A stretch of 64,000 nt of DNA from Fulvivirga ligni. Lineage in GTDB: Bacteria > Bacteroidota > Bacteroidia > Cytophagales > Cyclobacteriaceae. Under the pieces are notes generated by a model that saw only the letters and a program-made list of their open reading frames with translations, had not been told where the DNA came from and did not search any database. The stretch lies in contig NZ_CP089979.1 in the NCBI RefSeq assembly GCF_021389935.1, positions 6,224,501 through 6,288,500 on the forward strand, read 5' to 3'. The first letter of the stretch is position 1; each line of letters starts with the position of its first letter. Position numbers and translations under genes: made by a program. Below, piece by piece: positions 24,155-34,045 of the stretch.

Positions 24155-25351
24155 TTATGGACAGTACTCACCTGGACCTGGTCTTCTTGCAGTCTGTCTC
24201 ACAGTAATAGACTGAGAACCAGCACTACCTCCATTAATTGTCACCGTTCCTGTTCTTGGTGGCTCACAAAGCATATTATATGGACTTACAGTAACAACAA
24301 ATGTTCCATTATTAGCACCTCCTGAAGCAGAAAGTGAAATCCATGATTGATTGTCAGAAACACTCCAAGATACATTTGAACTTACATTAATAGTTCTACT
24401 ACCTGAAGAGCTACCGAAAGTAACTAAAGTAGGTGTAACTGTTAGAGTAGGGTCTGTAGGAGGAGGCGTAGTTCCACCCGGATATAATGTAGTCAATGCG
24501 GTAGCATCATAAGAGCTAAACTCACCTGTTACACTGCTGTTAAAACAAGCTAACATTATAGAATTAAGGTCTACACTTGGTTGAGCAGGAGTGCCAGGGA
24601 TATGAATAGCACCATAAGTACCAGGACCTTCATTACCTCCTGCGCCACAAGATATTGATCTATTGAAGTAATCTGTATGTCTTAGCCCCACGCAATGTCC
24701 CATTTCATGGGTAATAACATGCTCTACCACATCTAAGCCATAGCTTGTGGTTCCACTTTGGATCTGAGCCCATTTGTATGGATTTCCAGCAGAAGGGAAA
24801 CCAGCCTGTCCACCACCAGCACCAGATACTCTATATACAACAATATCAGCTGCTGCCGAATTAGTACCAAAGGATAGAGTAAAAGTTAAACCCAAATTAA
24901 GATTATTATAGTTCTCAACGGCCATTTGCAAAGCTGAACGCATTGTGGCATCAAGATAAGATGCGTTACTTCCAGTAGCATAATACCCTAATACTGTAAT
25001 AGTTCTTGGGTTTCCTGTAACTAAGTTGGTTGTTCTGTACTGCTCCGTTTTAGGCTGTGACTGATCATTACCCTTTTGCATTTCTGCAAGTTCTTCTGGA
25101 GAAACCATGATATCATTTTCCAGAACATAAACTGGTTTAGATTCTTTGGTGATAGGATTGTAGAACATTTCTGATCTCATGTCACTAGGATCGAAACCAA
25201 GATTCAAAAACTGATTCATCACATTTTCACCAATTTGCAATGGCTCATCTGGTGGTGCTACTTCGGTTTCATCATTACATGAAACAGCCACCATTAAAAT
25301 CATTAGGATAAAGAATACCCCTGAAAACAAAGTTGTCTTCTTGTTCATCAT
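24155..25351 (-). CDS. M57-type metalloprotease lipoprotein with BACON-like domain
   Basis: This 398-residue protein has a lipoprotein signal ending in VAVSC (Cys25). The catalytic domain carries the metzincin zinc motif HEMGHCVGLRH (His215, Glu216, His219, His225), followed by a loop with paired cysteines and NSIMLAC as the Met-turn-like segment. A proline-rich linker (GGTTPPPTDP) then leads to a C-terminal domain with WSVSDNQSWISLSASGGANN and TVTINGGSAGSQSITV, typical of a BACON-type beta-sandwich that may bind carbohydrate or mucin. The pattern matches the M57 'dual-action HEIGH' protease family. It is probably surface-exposed; the substrate is unknown. Confidence 0.85.
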   Translation of the reverse strand: MMNKKTTLFSGVFFILMILMVAVSCNDETEVAPPDEPLQIGENVMNQFLNLGFDPSDMRSEMFYNPITKESKPVYVLENDIMVSPEELAEMQKGNDQSQPKTEQYRTTNLVTGNPRTITVLGYYATGSNASYLDATMRSALQMAVENYNNLNLGLTFTLSFGTNSAAADIVVYRVSGAGGGQAGFPSAGNPYKWAQIQSGTTSYGLDVVEHVITHEMGHCVGLRHTDYFNRSISCGAGGNEGPGTYGAIHIPGTPAQPSVDLNSIMLACFNSSVTGEFSSYDATALTTLYPGGTTPPPTDPTLTVTPTLVTFGSSSGSRTINVSSNVSWSVSDNQSWISLSASGGANNGTFVVTVSPYNMLCEPPRTGTVTINGGSAGSQSITVRQTARRPGPGEYCP

Positions 25352-25599
25352 GTTTAAAAGTTTAGGTTTTTTAGTTGACAGCGAATATAAATATCTTTTG
25401 TTTTTTTACTAAAAACTAAACATTAACAAATCTTAACGATGTAATATTCAATTATAACAATAATTTATATAACTATCTATTTTATTGAAACTTAGATTAT
25501 AGAACAGGGGATAAAGAAAAATTTTGAGGATGTAAGGAATAGCTTCATTCTATATTGCCACCTTGAAATCAGGCACAACAATTGACAGCTCGCATACCC

Positions 25600-26166
25600 C
25601 TATTTCATACACAACATATACAAAGTAGAGGCAAATAACAGCTCTTTATAAATTTGAAATCCATGTTTTTGGTACCAGGGTAGATTTTTTAAAGTAGAGG
25701 TTTCTAAATATAAATCCCTCATATTTTGCCTGGCATAATCTATAACCTCAGCTAACAGCTCCGAGCCATATCCTTAATGTTGCGAGGAAGTATCTACACC
25801 AATGAACCACAGATAAAAGAAGCTATTTAACTCCTTAGGATGAAAGGAATTTATTTTAGATTCTCGCTGCAATACTTTAAATACTCGACTGAGTCCGATT
25901 ACTCTGATGGCTAATTGCAAGTCCCAAATCAGGTTTGATTTCTTCTGTTCTGGGTGCAGCATAAGTGCGCAAGCAGTTTTGCTTTCATTCATAAACACCT
26001 TACCATAAGCCATGCACATGTTTATAGAATAATCCATTAAAGCCTCTAGTCTTTTATCCTTATCTCCCCTTGGGTTAATGACATAGTTAACACTACCATT
26101 GTCCTTAAAAGAGTTTCTGAGGATATTTATTAATTGGGATTTATCTTGTTCAGTTGCTTCAATCAT
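25600..26166 (-). pseudogene. GNAT-family acetyltransferase with in-frame stop
   Basis: The frame starting at ATG 26166 (MIEATEQDKSQLINILRNSF) reads through LWFIGVDTSSQH and meets TAA at 25774-25776. The same frame then continues without a break as GYGSELLAEVIDYARQNMRD, which is the remainder of the acetyl-CoA loop (normally QHQGxGxGSxLL). It goes on through LETSTLKNLPWYQKHGFQIY to a normal stop at 25600. The complete gene would have 188 sense codons including the interrupted one. A single C-to-T or A-to-T type change explains the break. The gene is probably inactive unless the stop is read through or is an error. Confidence 0.85.
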
Positions 26167-26483
26167 GATACGGTATGGTCTATTACTCCCGGTAAAACAA
26201 TGATATTACTACTTCAGAAAAAACGACATGTAAGGAATAAACCTTTTCTAAATTTTGTTAAGAAAATAAAAGAGCTGTAGTAAATCATTTTCTTAAGTGA
26301 CATTATCTCTCAATTTTCTGCCAATTCATAAATTTCTACTTATATTCAGAATTAAACCCAATCATCAAATGTCGATTGTTTTACTTCACTCCTTTATTTA
26401 TTTTTGCCATGAAAGAAATTGTAAGTAACTCTTAGAGTTTAAGTTGTACAGGCATGTGTAGTGTTTCTTCTGTATTTAAATCT
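26167..26483. other. Intergenic region upstream of the regulator gene
   Basis: This AT-rich spacer between the divergent acetyltransferase remnant and the membrane-tethered regulator holds no gene that I can support. It should contain the regulator's promoter, but I see no clear -33/-7 pair. Confidence 0.4.
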
Positions 26484-28985
26484 ATGCGTTTATTCAAAAG
26501 ATTAATCCTCCCCTATTTAATAATTTTTAGCGCATTCTCTTCTTATGCATCCACGCCAGGAGGTCTAAAATTTCATGGCAGTGAGCAGCCTATTAATCAG
26601 CGTACATCATATGATGTATTTGGCAAAGAAGATGTAGAATTCTCTGATAGTTTCGATATAGCATTTCAAACCTTCTTATTCTCAACATCCGAGTTTGGAT
26701 ATATTCTACGTATTAAGAATAGCGAGAGCAATACCATCTACAATCTTTTTTATGACGGACAGGGGGACAATCTGAAATTTAAATTTAATGAGGAAGGTAA
26801 TGACCATCTGATTGCGGTAGAACTTGAAAGAAGTGAGCTGCCAAGTACTCAATGGTTCATGATGAAAATTTCCTTCGACCTTAAGAAAAATACGATCACA
26901 CTGAGCATCAATGACAAAGATTATACTGCCAGCGATCTTGATCTGCCTGACACTTATCATCCCATAATTCTATTCGGCAAAAGTGATTACATCATTGATG
27001 TGCCTTCTTTTGCCATGAAAACTTTATCTGTGAGCAATGCCGATGAGGCATATCAATTTCCTTTAAAAGAGAATGAAGGCTCTGATGTGCACGATATTGA
27101 TGGAGATGTAGTTGGGTATGTTTCTAATCCGGAATGGTTAATGAATGATGCCTACCACTGGCGAAACAAGACTTCCTTCCGGTCTCAGTCTGTAGCGGGT
27201 GCTAATTATAATCCTCGCACTCAGGAAGTTTACTATTTTAATAGAGATTCACTGCATGTTTACAACGTGTGGACTGGCATTAGTAGAACTGAGGTCTTCA
27301 AAAATTCTTGCCCTATAAATCTTTTACTCGGTACAAACTTCATAGATCCTGATGCCAATAAGTTGTATGCTTATGAGGTATATTATGAAAATCAGGATTC
27401 TTTACCAACCATGGCCAGTCTAGATCTGAGTACTTATGAATGGAGTGAAGGAATACACCAGCAACTGCCTACTCAGCTTCATCATCATGGGCAATTTTTT
27501 GACACTAAAAAGGACGAATTCATAATTTTTGGTGGCTTTGGCAACATGCATTACAGCAAAGACTTCTTCACTTATCAGCTCAATGACAGTATATGGAGAA
27601 AGTCTGAAAGCTTTAGTGGTGATCGGATTTCTCCGCGTTATTTCTCTTCAGTTGGGTATTTAGAAAGCAATAATTCATTATACGTTTTCGGCGGTATGGG
27701 CAATGAGTCTGGAGAACAGACAGTGGGAAGGAAGTACTATTACGACTTACACAAAGTTGACCTTGATAAAAAGCAGGTGACTAAGCTTTGGGAAATTCCA
27801 TGGACCGAGGATAATGTTATTCCTGTAAGAGGCATGGTAATTCCCAATGACTCATCATTTTACACTTTGTGCTATCCAGAGCATTTTACGGAGTCATTTT
27901 TAAAGCTTTATAAGTTCTCTCTTAAAGATGGTAGTTATGAAATTTTAGGTGATTCAATTCCTATTTATTCTGATAAGATCACCACCAATGCCAACCTTTA
28001 TTATGACAATAATCTAAAAAACTTTTATGCTCTGGTGCAGGAGTTTGATAACAATGATATCTCCTCAGAGCTAGAGGTATATTCATTAGCATCGCCTCCC
28101 ATCACTATGGAGCAACTCAAAAACTACTCTAAACAGCCTAAGAGCTATACCTCATGGCTGATTTTCATATCATTTGTATTGATGATCGCCATAGCATATT
28201 TGATTCTCAGATGGTTAGCATCGAATTCTTCAAAAAATGAGGCAGCTCAGGCAGCATTGACTAATCAGCCTGAAATCCCACTTCAACCGAATTCTATTTA
28301 TTTATTCGGAGGCTTTACTGCAAGAAATAAGAATAACAAAGACATAACCTACCTTTTCAGTGCTCAGCTGAAGCAGATATTCTGTCTTATTTTACAATAT
28401 AGCACTACTGAAAATGGCATCACCTCACAAAGGCTGAGCAATATACTTTGGCCAGATAAACCTGCGGACAAGGTGAAGAACTCTCGTGGTGTAACGATTA
28501 AAAATCTTAGAAAAACCCTCACCGAACTCAATGGCATAGAGCTGATCTATGACAAAGGGTACTTCAAAATTGTGTACACAGACGAGTTTTATTGTGATTA
28601 CACCAGATGCCTTGAGTTAATAGCCGACGGAGAGGTAGAAACGCACCGAGAAGAGTTTATTGGCATAGTAACGAGAGGCAAATTTTTACAGCTGTCTAAT
28701 GATCCTATTTTTGATTCTCTGAAACATAAGACTGAAAAGAAATTAGAGCCTGTATTACTACTTGAAATAGAGAAAGCCTTTGAAACTGAAGATTACTCGC
28801 AGACTATAGCGCTAACTAACGCCCTGTTTAATATCGATCCGCTGAACGAGGATGCTTTAAATTATCATGTGAAAGCACTTCAAAGGCTTAAAATGAATGA
28901 TGAGGCAAAGATAAGATACCAGGCTTTTGTGATCGAGTATAAAAAAATAATGGGCACGGACTACCCGCACCCATATAAGGTTTAA
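26484..28985 (+). CDS. Membrane-tethered kelch-sensor/winged-helix (SARP/BTAD-like) regulator
   Basis: I start it at ATG 26484 (MRLFKRLILPYLIIFSAFSS), the eleventh codon of the longest frame, because it begins a signal peptide. The outer part has a LamG-like region (~20-190) and kelch-like blade motifs (FIIFGGFGNMHYSKDFFTY, LYVFGGMGNESG). A single membrane helix (~557-578, SWLIFISFVLMIAIAYLIL) leads to a cytoplasmic winged-helix domain (SQRLSNILWPDKPADKVKNS, GVTIKNLRKTL). A C-terminal BTAD-like helical region follows (YSQTIALTNALFNIDPLNED). This is a one-component trans-membrane regulator. It converges on a SusCD glycan locus, so control of that locus is the natural inference. Confidence 0.75.
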   Translation: MRLFKRLILPYLIIFSAFSSYASTPGGLKFHGSEQPINQRTSYDVFGKEDVEFSDSFDIAFQTFLFSTSEFGYILRIKNSESNTIYNLFYDGQGDNLKFKFNEEGNDHLIAVELERSELPSTQWFMMKISFDLKKNTITLSINDKDYTASDLDLPDTYHPIILFGKSDYIIDVPSFAMKTLSVSNADEAYQFPLKENEGSDVHDIDGDVVGYVSNPEWLMNDAYHWRNKTSFRSQSVAGANYNPRTQEVYYFNRDSLHVYNVWTGISRTEVFKNSCPINLLLGTNFIDPDANKLYAYEVYYENQDSLPTMASLDLSTYEWSEGIHQQLPTQLHHHGQFFDTKKDEFIIFGGFGNMHYSKDFFTYQLNDSIWRKSESFSGDRISPRYFSSVGYLESNNSLYVFGGMGNESGEQTVGRKYYYDLHKVDLDKKQVTKLWEIPWTEDNVIPVRGMVIPNDSSFYTLCYPEHFTESFLKLYKFSLKDGSYEILGDSIPIYSDKITTNANLYYDNNLKNFYALVQEFDNNDISSELEVYSLASPPITMEQLKNYSKQPKSYTSWLIFISFVLMIAIAYLILRWLASNSSKNEAAQAALTNQPEIPLQPNSIYLFGGFTARNKNNKDITYLFSAQLKQIFCLILQYSTTENGITSQRLSNILWPDKPADKVKNSRGVTIKNLRKTLTELNGIELIYDKGYFKIVYTDEFYCDYTRCLELIADGEVETHREEFIGIVTRGKFLQLSNDPIFDSLKHKTEKKLEPVLLLEIEKAFETEDYSQTIALTNALFNIDPLNEDALNYHVKALQRLKMNDEAKIRYQAFVIEYKKIMGTDYPHPYKV

Positions 28986-28989
28986 AAAA

Positions 28990-29015
28990 GGTAGCCCCGA
29001 TTACTCCGGGCTACC
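28990..29015. terminator. Bidirectional intrinsic terminator
   Basis: GGTAGCCC (28990-28997) pairs with GGGCTACC (29008-29015), with an A tract on the left. It separates the regulator gene (stop 28985) from the end of the glycan locus (29042). Confidence 0.8.
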
Positions 29016-29041
29016 CAAACACAAAACCTACCTTATGAAAC

Positions 29042-31561
29042 TTACTTTTCTAACATTTTAATGTAATAACCTCCCACCACTGAACGTGCCTGGAAGCCTA
29101 CCTGCTTAGCATCTGGCGTTTCGTACCAGTCACTCATAGGAACTCTGTCTGGTGTATCAGTAACGTATGCATAGACAGGATCAATGAATTTCTCGAAAGT
29201 GGCCTTGTCTTCCGCCAAAGTAGCTGTCCACACGATCCAATCAGACTTGGTATATGTTCTTCTGTTATCTAATGGAAGACCATACTTATTTTGCTTGGTC
29301 AGATAGTAGGCAATTTCTTTCTTAGCCACATCTTCAGGGAAGATTCCTAAATCCAGAAGCTTATCCCATACCAGGTTATATTTTTGACTCCAGGTTTCTC
29401 CTTTATCAAAGGTTAAACGGAAGTGATCTCCATCATCAGCCATTCTTATCCATTCCTGAGCCATTCTCTTGGCCTCTGCAGTATACTTTTCTGCTACATC
29501 ATCTTTACCTAACATTTTAGCCAACTTTCCATAACCTGCTATACCCATGATAGCTTTTACAGAAAGGTTAACATTATGAGCAAAATGTCCAGCAAAATCA
29601 TCTGTACAAAGCTGATTTTCAGGATCTAACCCTTCTTTCAATAAGTAATTAGCCCAGGTAGTGAGCGTTTCCCAGTGCTGCTCCGCATAATCAGCATTAC
29701 CTTCTGTGGAAGCTATGGCTGTAGTAAGGATAAGCATGTTTCCAGATTCTTCTACAGGCATATCGCCACCGTAAGTCTGGCCATTTGCCTGAGGATAAGT
29801 ACCTACATCATGCGCTGCGAAAGGCTTAGTCCATTTTCCACTTTCAGAATAATAGAAAATAGGATTAAGCATTCCTTTTAGGAGCTCTGGATTATATTTT
29901 AAGAATAAGGGAGCTGAAGGATAAGTTACATCCACTGTACCGATTGATCCATTACTAAAGTTCTCTTTAGATAGGAATAATGTAGTTCCTTTGGTATCCT
30001 TTACTAATTTATGAGCGGCAATTGATTGTCTATACGCTAATTGGCATAATCTGGCATAATGTTCACCACCGGCATTCACTGCCTCTTCATATACTTCCTT
30101 ATCAAAAGCATCACAACGAGACATTACATCATCATGATCAGCGGCGGCTGAGGTAAGTGCTTTATCAAAACTTACTTCACCGTTTTTAGTCCACCATGCT
30201 TTCAGGTTATCCCCGAAGTATTGGATGGATTCAATGTCATTGTAACCGATCATGATATATCCTGAAGCGGCTTTATCAGACACATCAGCCATACTCTGAA
30301 CGAAAGTCATTACAGGCATTTTTTTAGTAAGTACAGCGTTCATTGAAGCACTTTCAGACTTTGTCTCGCCATTTTCTAAAAAGGCCGATTTAGTGCCAGT
30401 GAAATCACCAATGCTAATCACCTTATCATCAGCAGCTTCTGAGGCTAAATAGAAATGTCCCCAGTCTATACCTACATTATCTCCTTTTGTTTTTAATATG
30501 GCCTGCTGTGTAGTACCTGCCTTAGCAAAGTTTACACTACCCGTTTTGCCGGTGCTCACTTCTACTTCCTGGTTAAGCTCATTCACAGCCCATTCTGGTG
30601 TAGCCTCGAAATATACTTTCACATCGTGAGATTCGCCATCATTAGCTGTAACCTCATAGTTTACATAGTTTACAGGGCGAGAAAGTAAATCTAAATCGTC
30701 CATTAATAATGGTGAAGCAAATTCAAGAGCCAAATCTACCGGACCACAAGTAAAGTTATACTTAGTTTGTGTAGCAGTAATCTTAACACTGTTCTGAACA
30801 GCTGTTTCTCCAAAAACTGGCTTCTCATCACTTTCTTTAAATATACCGAAGTCTACATAGGCAAGACCTCCACGATCAAGACAATGAGCTGCGATTACAT
30901 TCTTACCATCCTTATTCAAAAGGCTCTTATCCAGCTTCATAGAGAGGTTGCTCTTAGCTCTGTTGCCAGTGTTCACTATTTCCTTTCCATTCAGGTAAAG
31001 CTCAAAATCATCATCGTGAGAATAGACAAGATATAGCTCTGCACCTTCGCTTATTTCAGGCATAGTAAATTCTCTTCTCACCCAAATCTCTTTAGTTTCC
31101 CAAGGAGTAACTGTTTTAAAAGTGTTTGGTGTACCGAAAGCTCCTTTACCGCTAGTCCATGGACCGTCGTTAAAGTCAGCTTGTTCCCAGCCTTCAGCTG
31201 GTTTTTCAGTCACATATTTACCTTCCCACTCTTCATATTTTGCGGTGTTAATTACAGGCTGCAACGGAATTTCTTCCTTACCCATAAATCGGTACGTTTT
31301 GCCATCTACCTGTACAGCTCCAATTAGTGAATGATTACGACCAGTCCAGTGCTTCACGGGCGAATCATACAAATTGTCTGTAGTAGACCAGGCACTTGTA
31401 TAAGGGTCAATGGTAATTAAAGGATAAGCCGGAGCTCTAAACTCCTGACCAAATTCTTCCTTTGCAGGTCCTGCCGTATGCTCTTCTTTTTGAGCACAAG
31501 ACCCTAAGGATAATCCTGCAATAGCTATCGCTAATGCTTGATTCAAATACGGTTTGAACAT
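29042..31561 (-). CDS. Glutaminase-A-like DUF4965/DUF1793 lipoprotein
   Basis: This 839-residue protein has a lipoprotein signal (Cys22 in GLSLGSC). Its architecture is that of the large DUF4964-DUF5127-DUF4965-DUF1793 family, sometimes annotated 'glutaminase A'. The N-terminal segment (APAYPLITIDPYTSAWSTTD) precedes an inserted jelly-roll/GH2-like binding part (WVRREFTMPEI, LYLVYSHDDDFELYLNGKE). A C-terminal alpha/alpha barrel follows with NGSIGTVDVTYPSAPLFL, CTDDFAGHFAHNVNLSVKAI and QKYNLVWDKLLDLGIFP. It is the last gene of the glycan locus, which argues for a carbohydrate substrate rather than glutamine. The actual reaction is unknown. Confidence 0.7.
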   Translation of the reverse strand: MFKPYLNQALAIAIAGLSLGSCAQKEEHTAGPAKEEFGQEFRAPAYPLITIDPYTSAWSTTDNLYDSPVKHWTGRNHSLIGAVQVDGKTYRFMGKEEIPLQPVINTAKYEEWEGKYVTEKPAEGWEQADFNDGPWTSGKGAFGTPNTFKTVTPWETKEIWVRREFTMPEISEGAELYLVYSHDDDFELYLNGKEIVNTGNRAKSNLSMKLDKSLLNKDGKNVIAAHCLDRGGLAYVDFGIFKESDEKPVFGETAVQNSVKITATQTKYNFTCGPVDLALEFASPLLMDDLDLLSRPVNYVNYEVTANDGESHDVKVYFEATPEWAVNELNQEVEVSTGKTGSVNFAKAGTTQQAILKTKGDNVGIDWGHFYLASEAADDKVISIGDFTGTKSAFLENGETKSESASMNAVLTKKMPVMTFVQSMADVSDKAASGYIMIGYNDIESIQYFGDNLKAWWTKNGEVSFDKALTSAAADHDDVMSRCDAFDKEVYEEAVNAGGEHYARLCQLAYRQSIAAHKLVKDTKGTTLFLSKENFSNGSIGTVDVTYPSAPLFLKYNPELLKGMLNPIFYYSESGKWTKPFAAHDVGTYPQANGQTYGGDMPVEESGNMLILTTAIASTEGNADYAEQHWETLTTWANYLLKEGLDPENQLCTDDFAGHFAHNVNLSVKAIMGIAGYGKLAKMLGKDDVAEKYTAEAKRMAQEWIRMADDGDHFRLTFDKGETWSQKYNLVWDKLLDLGIFPEDVAKKEIAYYLTKQNKYGLPLDNRRTYTKSDWIVWTATLAEDKATFEKFIDPVYAYVTDTPDRVPMSDWYETPDAKQVGFQARSVVGGYYIKMLEK

Positions 31562-31624
31562 AGGGTTATTTTTTGTACTAAATATTTCTGAATTAAAACT
31601 TTAACTCCTCACTTTAAGAGGATC

Positions 31625-33829
31625 TTACCAGCCCAATCTCACCTGAATTCCTTCAGGATTATTTTCAAAACTTAAAAACTGTGTTTTACTGCCCGAATCC
31701 CAAGATGATTCTACTGCCACATCATTACCCGCTGCATCGGTCACCTTAATGCTGGTAGGCTTACCTGGTAGAAGCACACGCATTACGTTGGTAGTGTTCA
31801 AAGGACTCTTAGCTGTAAATGCATAAGCATTTTCCTCGAACTTCTCTTCGTATACTCTGGCCGCAGTAGCCAGAACCTGAGGTTTATCCGGGTTCTTTAC
31901 GCTGCCAATATTGAATAGCAACGATTGCTCACCAGGCAGTACTTTTTTCTGATCTAGAACGGGTATCTCAGGATCAAAAAGATCTATTAGCTTACCAGAA
32001 ATAGTATACGGCGTTTGATCCTTATTCTCATCCAGCACAGATATAATCTCATAAGGACCTCTTGTTAAGGCAAAATTGTTTTTAAATTCTAATGCCTTGC
32101 CGGTTTCGTCCTTGTACAGTTTTTCAATGGTAGATACATATTGAGCATCATTATTTTCATTTAAAACGAACTCCTTAGGGTCATTGCGAATAATTTGAAT
32201 CTTTCCTTTTCCATAGCTATATTCTCCTGCTGCGTATTGCGCTTCGAGACCTAACTTCTGGAATAAATGCTCTGATGGAGCTTTAAAGCTGTTTCCATCC
32301 TGATTCCACCAGTCTTGTACTCCCTGGAAAGCATCATCATCACGCCCACTGTACACTAATACTCCACCTTTTTTCACCCAATCAGCTATGTAATCATGGG
32401 CTGTTTTATCCAGAGGTTTCATATTAGAATATGACATCACCAAAATTTTAACATCCTTCCAGGTATTGGCAACAGGCGCATTTTCGATATGTACAGTTTT
32501 CACCGGTACACCGCGCTTCAATAAAGGCAGAGCCTGCCCATAAAAGTTAGATAACTGAGGGTCTTCATAGCCTTCGTGAGTTGGGAAGCGCTGAAACATT
32601 AAAGAGTTAGACATTAATATACCAATACCCTCAGATCCATTTACCTTATTATCAGATAAAGGCATATTATTCAGAGTGTTAATCATCACCTGCATTTGAG
32701 TAGAATAGAAGCGTGGAATATGCTTTTTCTCCTCACTATCAGCGCTGGTTCTGTATAAACCTTGATAAATACGGTTAGGCCAAGGCATTACTTCATAGTC
32801 TGCAATCATTGGGTACAGCAGCTGTGCTGTGAAAGTAGCCTGATAATTCTTTTTGTAATCCGCCCAATCACGTGGCCAATCTTCAATTGGGTCGGTAAGG
32901 AAGTATACTTTTCTGCCGGTAGGGGCTGTCATAGACTCCATAGAGCCATACTCCAAAAAGGCCGTTTCGAATACTCTTTCCTTTTTGTTTCCATTATAAA
33001 AATTCGGCTCTCTGGAAGTTCCGGTCCAAACCTGAGCGATATATCCATCTACGCAAGGCAATGAAGCCAGGCTAGCTTCAGGACTTACTATTTTCCACTG
33101 CGAATAGTTGACTAATGAATGGGTGGGAACGTAACACCTGATGTTCATTCCTTTACTTTTACCATATTCTTTGGCGTAAGTAAAACATTCATTTAATGCT
33201 CTATAATAGAGATGATATTTTAATTTACTAGAGAGGTAAGTGTTTTCTGCTGACTCATGCTGGGGTCTCCACTCGAAGCCATAGTATTTCTCCCACTCCT
33301 TTTTAAAGGCCGTACTATATCCAGATCTGGCCCAAAATTCAGGTTCTTCAAGGTAGATAGCGTCTATTCCTGCATCTATCACTCTTTTAATAACTTTCTC
33401 CTTCATGTACCTGATAAAATTCAGTGAAGGAACAATGTAAGGCACCATATGACCGTGCCATATGGTATCTCCTTTTTGAGTTACCTGGCCTTCATCTAAA
33501 TGCCATTCTCCATCCCACTCGCCAGTGAAGTAGTCCTGATATTCTCCCCAGGCTATTCCAGTCATAAAATGAGTGGTGTATCCTTTGTCTCTCCAGGTCT
33601 GTACGCGCTCCTCGAAGCTCATACCTCCTTTTTCATGATGATCTTTTACACTGTAAACTATGGCTACATCAGCCCTCACATCTATTACCGGCTTCCATGG
33701 ATTTGACGTTTGAAAGGCAGTTTTTTCTCTTGGCTGGTCATCTTGTTTATCACTCTTATCCTGCTGAGGTACTGAACAAGCCTGAAAAATAAATGCCGAA
33801 ACCAAACTGAATAGTATTGTTCTTTTCAT
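31625..33829 (-). CDS. Lipoprotein, putative TIM-barrel glycoside hydrolase of unassigned family
   Basis: The protein has 734 residues with a lipoprotein signal ending FIFQAC (Cys18). The N-terminal ~350 residues look like a TIM barrel. An acidic cluster in IDAIYLEEPEFWARSGYS (E161, E162, E164) sits where clan GH-A-like enzymes keep catalytic glutamates. Residues ~455-525 (VKILVMSYSNMKPLDKTAHD, WVKKGGVLVYSGRDDD) resemble the amidotransferase-like trimerisation domain of GH42-type enzymes. The C-terminus is a beta-sandwich. I cannot place it in a named CAZy family. A 216-base spacer precedes it, so it may have its own promoter within the locus. Hydrolase activity is inference from architecture and context. 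Confidence 0.55.
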   Translation of the reverse strand: MKRTILFSLVSAFIFQACSVPQQDKSDKQDDQPREKTAFQTSNPWKPVIDVRADVAIVYSVKDHHEKGGMSFEERVQTWRDKGYTTHFMTGIAWGEYQDYFTGEWDGEWHLDEGQVTQKGDTIWHGHMVPYIVPSLNFIRYMKEKVIKRVIDAGIDAIYLEEPEFWARSGYSTAFKKEWEKYYGFEWRPQHESAENTYLSSKLKYHLYYRALNECFTYAKEYGKSKGMNIRCYVPTHSLVNYSQWKIVSPEASLASLPCVDGYIAQVWTGTSREPNFYNGNKKERVFETAFLEYGSMESMTAPTGRKVYFLTDPIEDWPRDWADYKKNYQATFTAQLLYPMIADYEVMPWPNRIYQGLYRTSADSEEKKHIPRFYSTQMQVMINTLNNMPLSDNKVNGSEGIGILMSNSLMFQRFPTHEGYEDPQLSNFYGQALPLLKRGVPVKTVHIENAPVANTWKDVKILVMSYSNMKPLDKTAHDYIADWVKKGGVLVYSGRDDDAFQGVQDWWNQDGNSFKAPSEHLFQKLGLEAQYAAGEYSYGKGKIQIIRNDPKEFVLNENNDAQYVSTIEKLYKDETGKALEFKNNFALTRGPYEIISVLDENKDQTPYTISGKLIDLFDPEIPVLDQKKVLPGEQSLLFNIGSVKNPDKPQVLATAARVYEEKFEENAYAFTAKSPLNTTNVMRVLLPGKPTSIKVTDAAGNDVAVESSWDSGSKTQFLSFENNPEGIQVRLGW

Positions 33830-34045
33830 TGGTCTAGGTTATGGAGTAATGAAATGACATCCATTACTCAGAAATGATAAAATCGTAAGTTTTAAAAAAT
33901 AAAAGAGGTTATACCAAAAGTAGCTGCAAGCCTCATTAAGCCCCTGAAAGATTCCATGATTTAACAGGGAATACATTTCAAGTATCTCAATATGACATTA
34001 GCCGGTGAAATCACCAATTTTGATATAACCTCCAATAATTTAATA

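Noticed and set aside
18064-26166. A defence island or prophage in the mixed accessory stretch.
   Set aside because: No nuclease, methylase-restriction, toxin-antitoxin, integrase or phage structural motif was found there.
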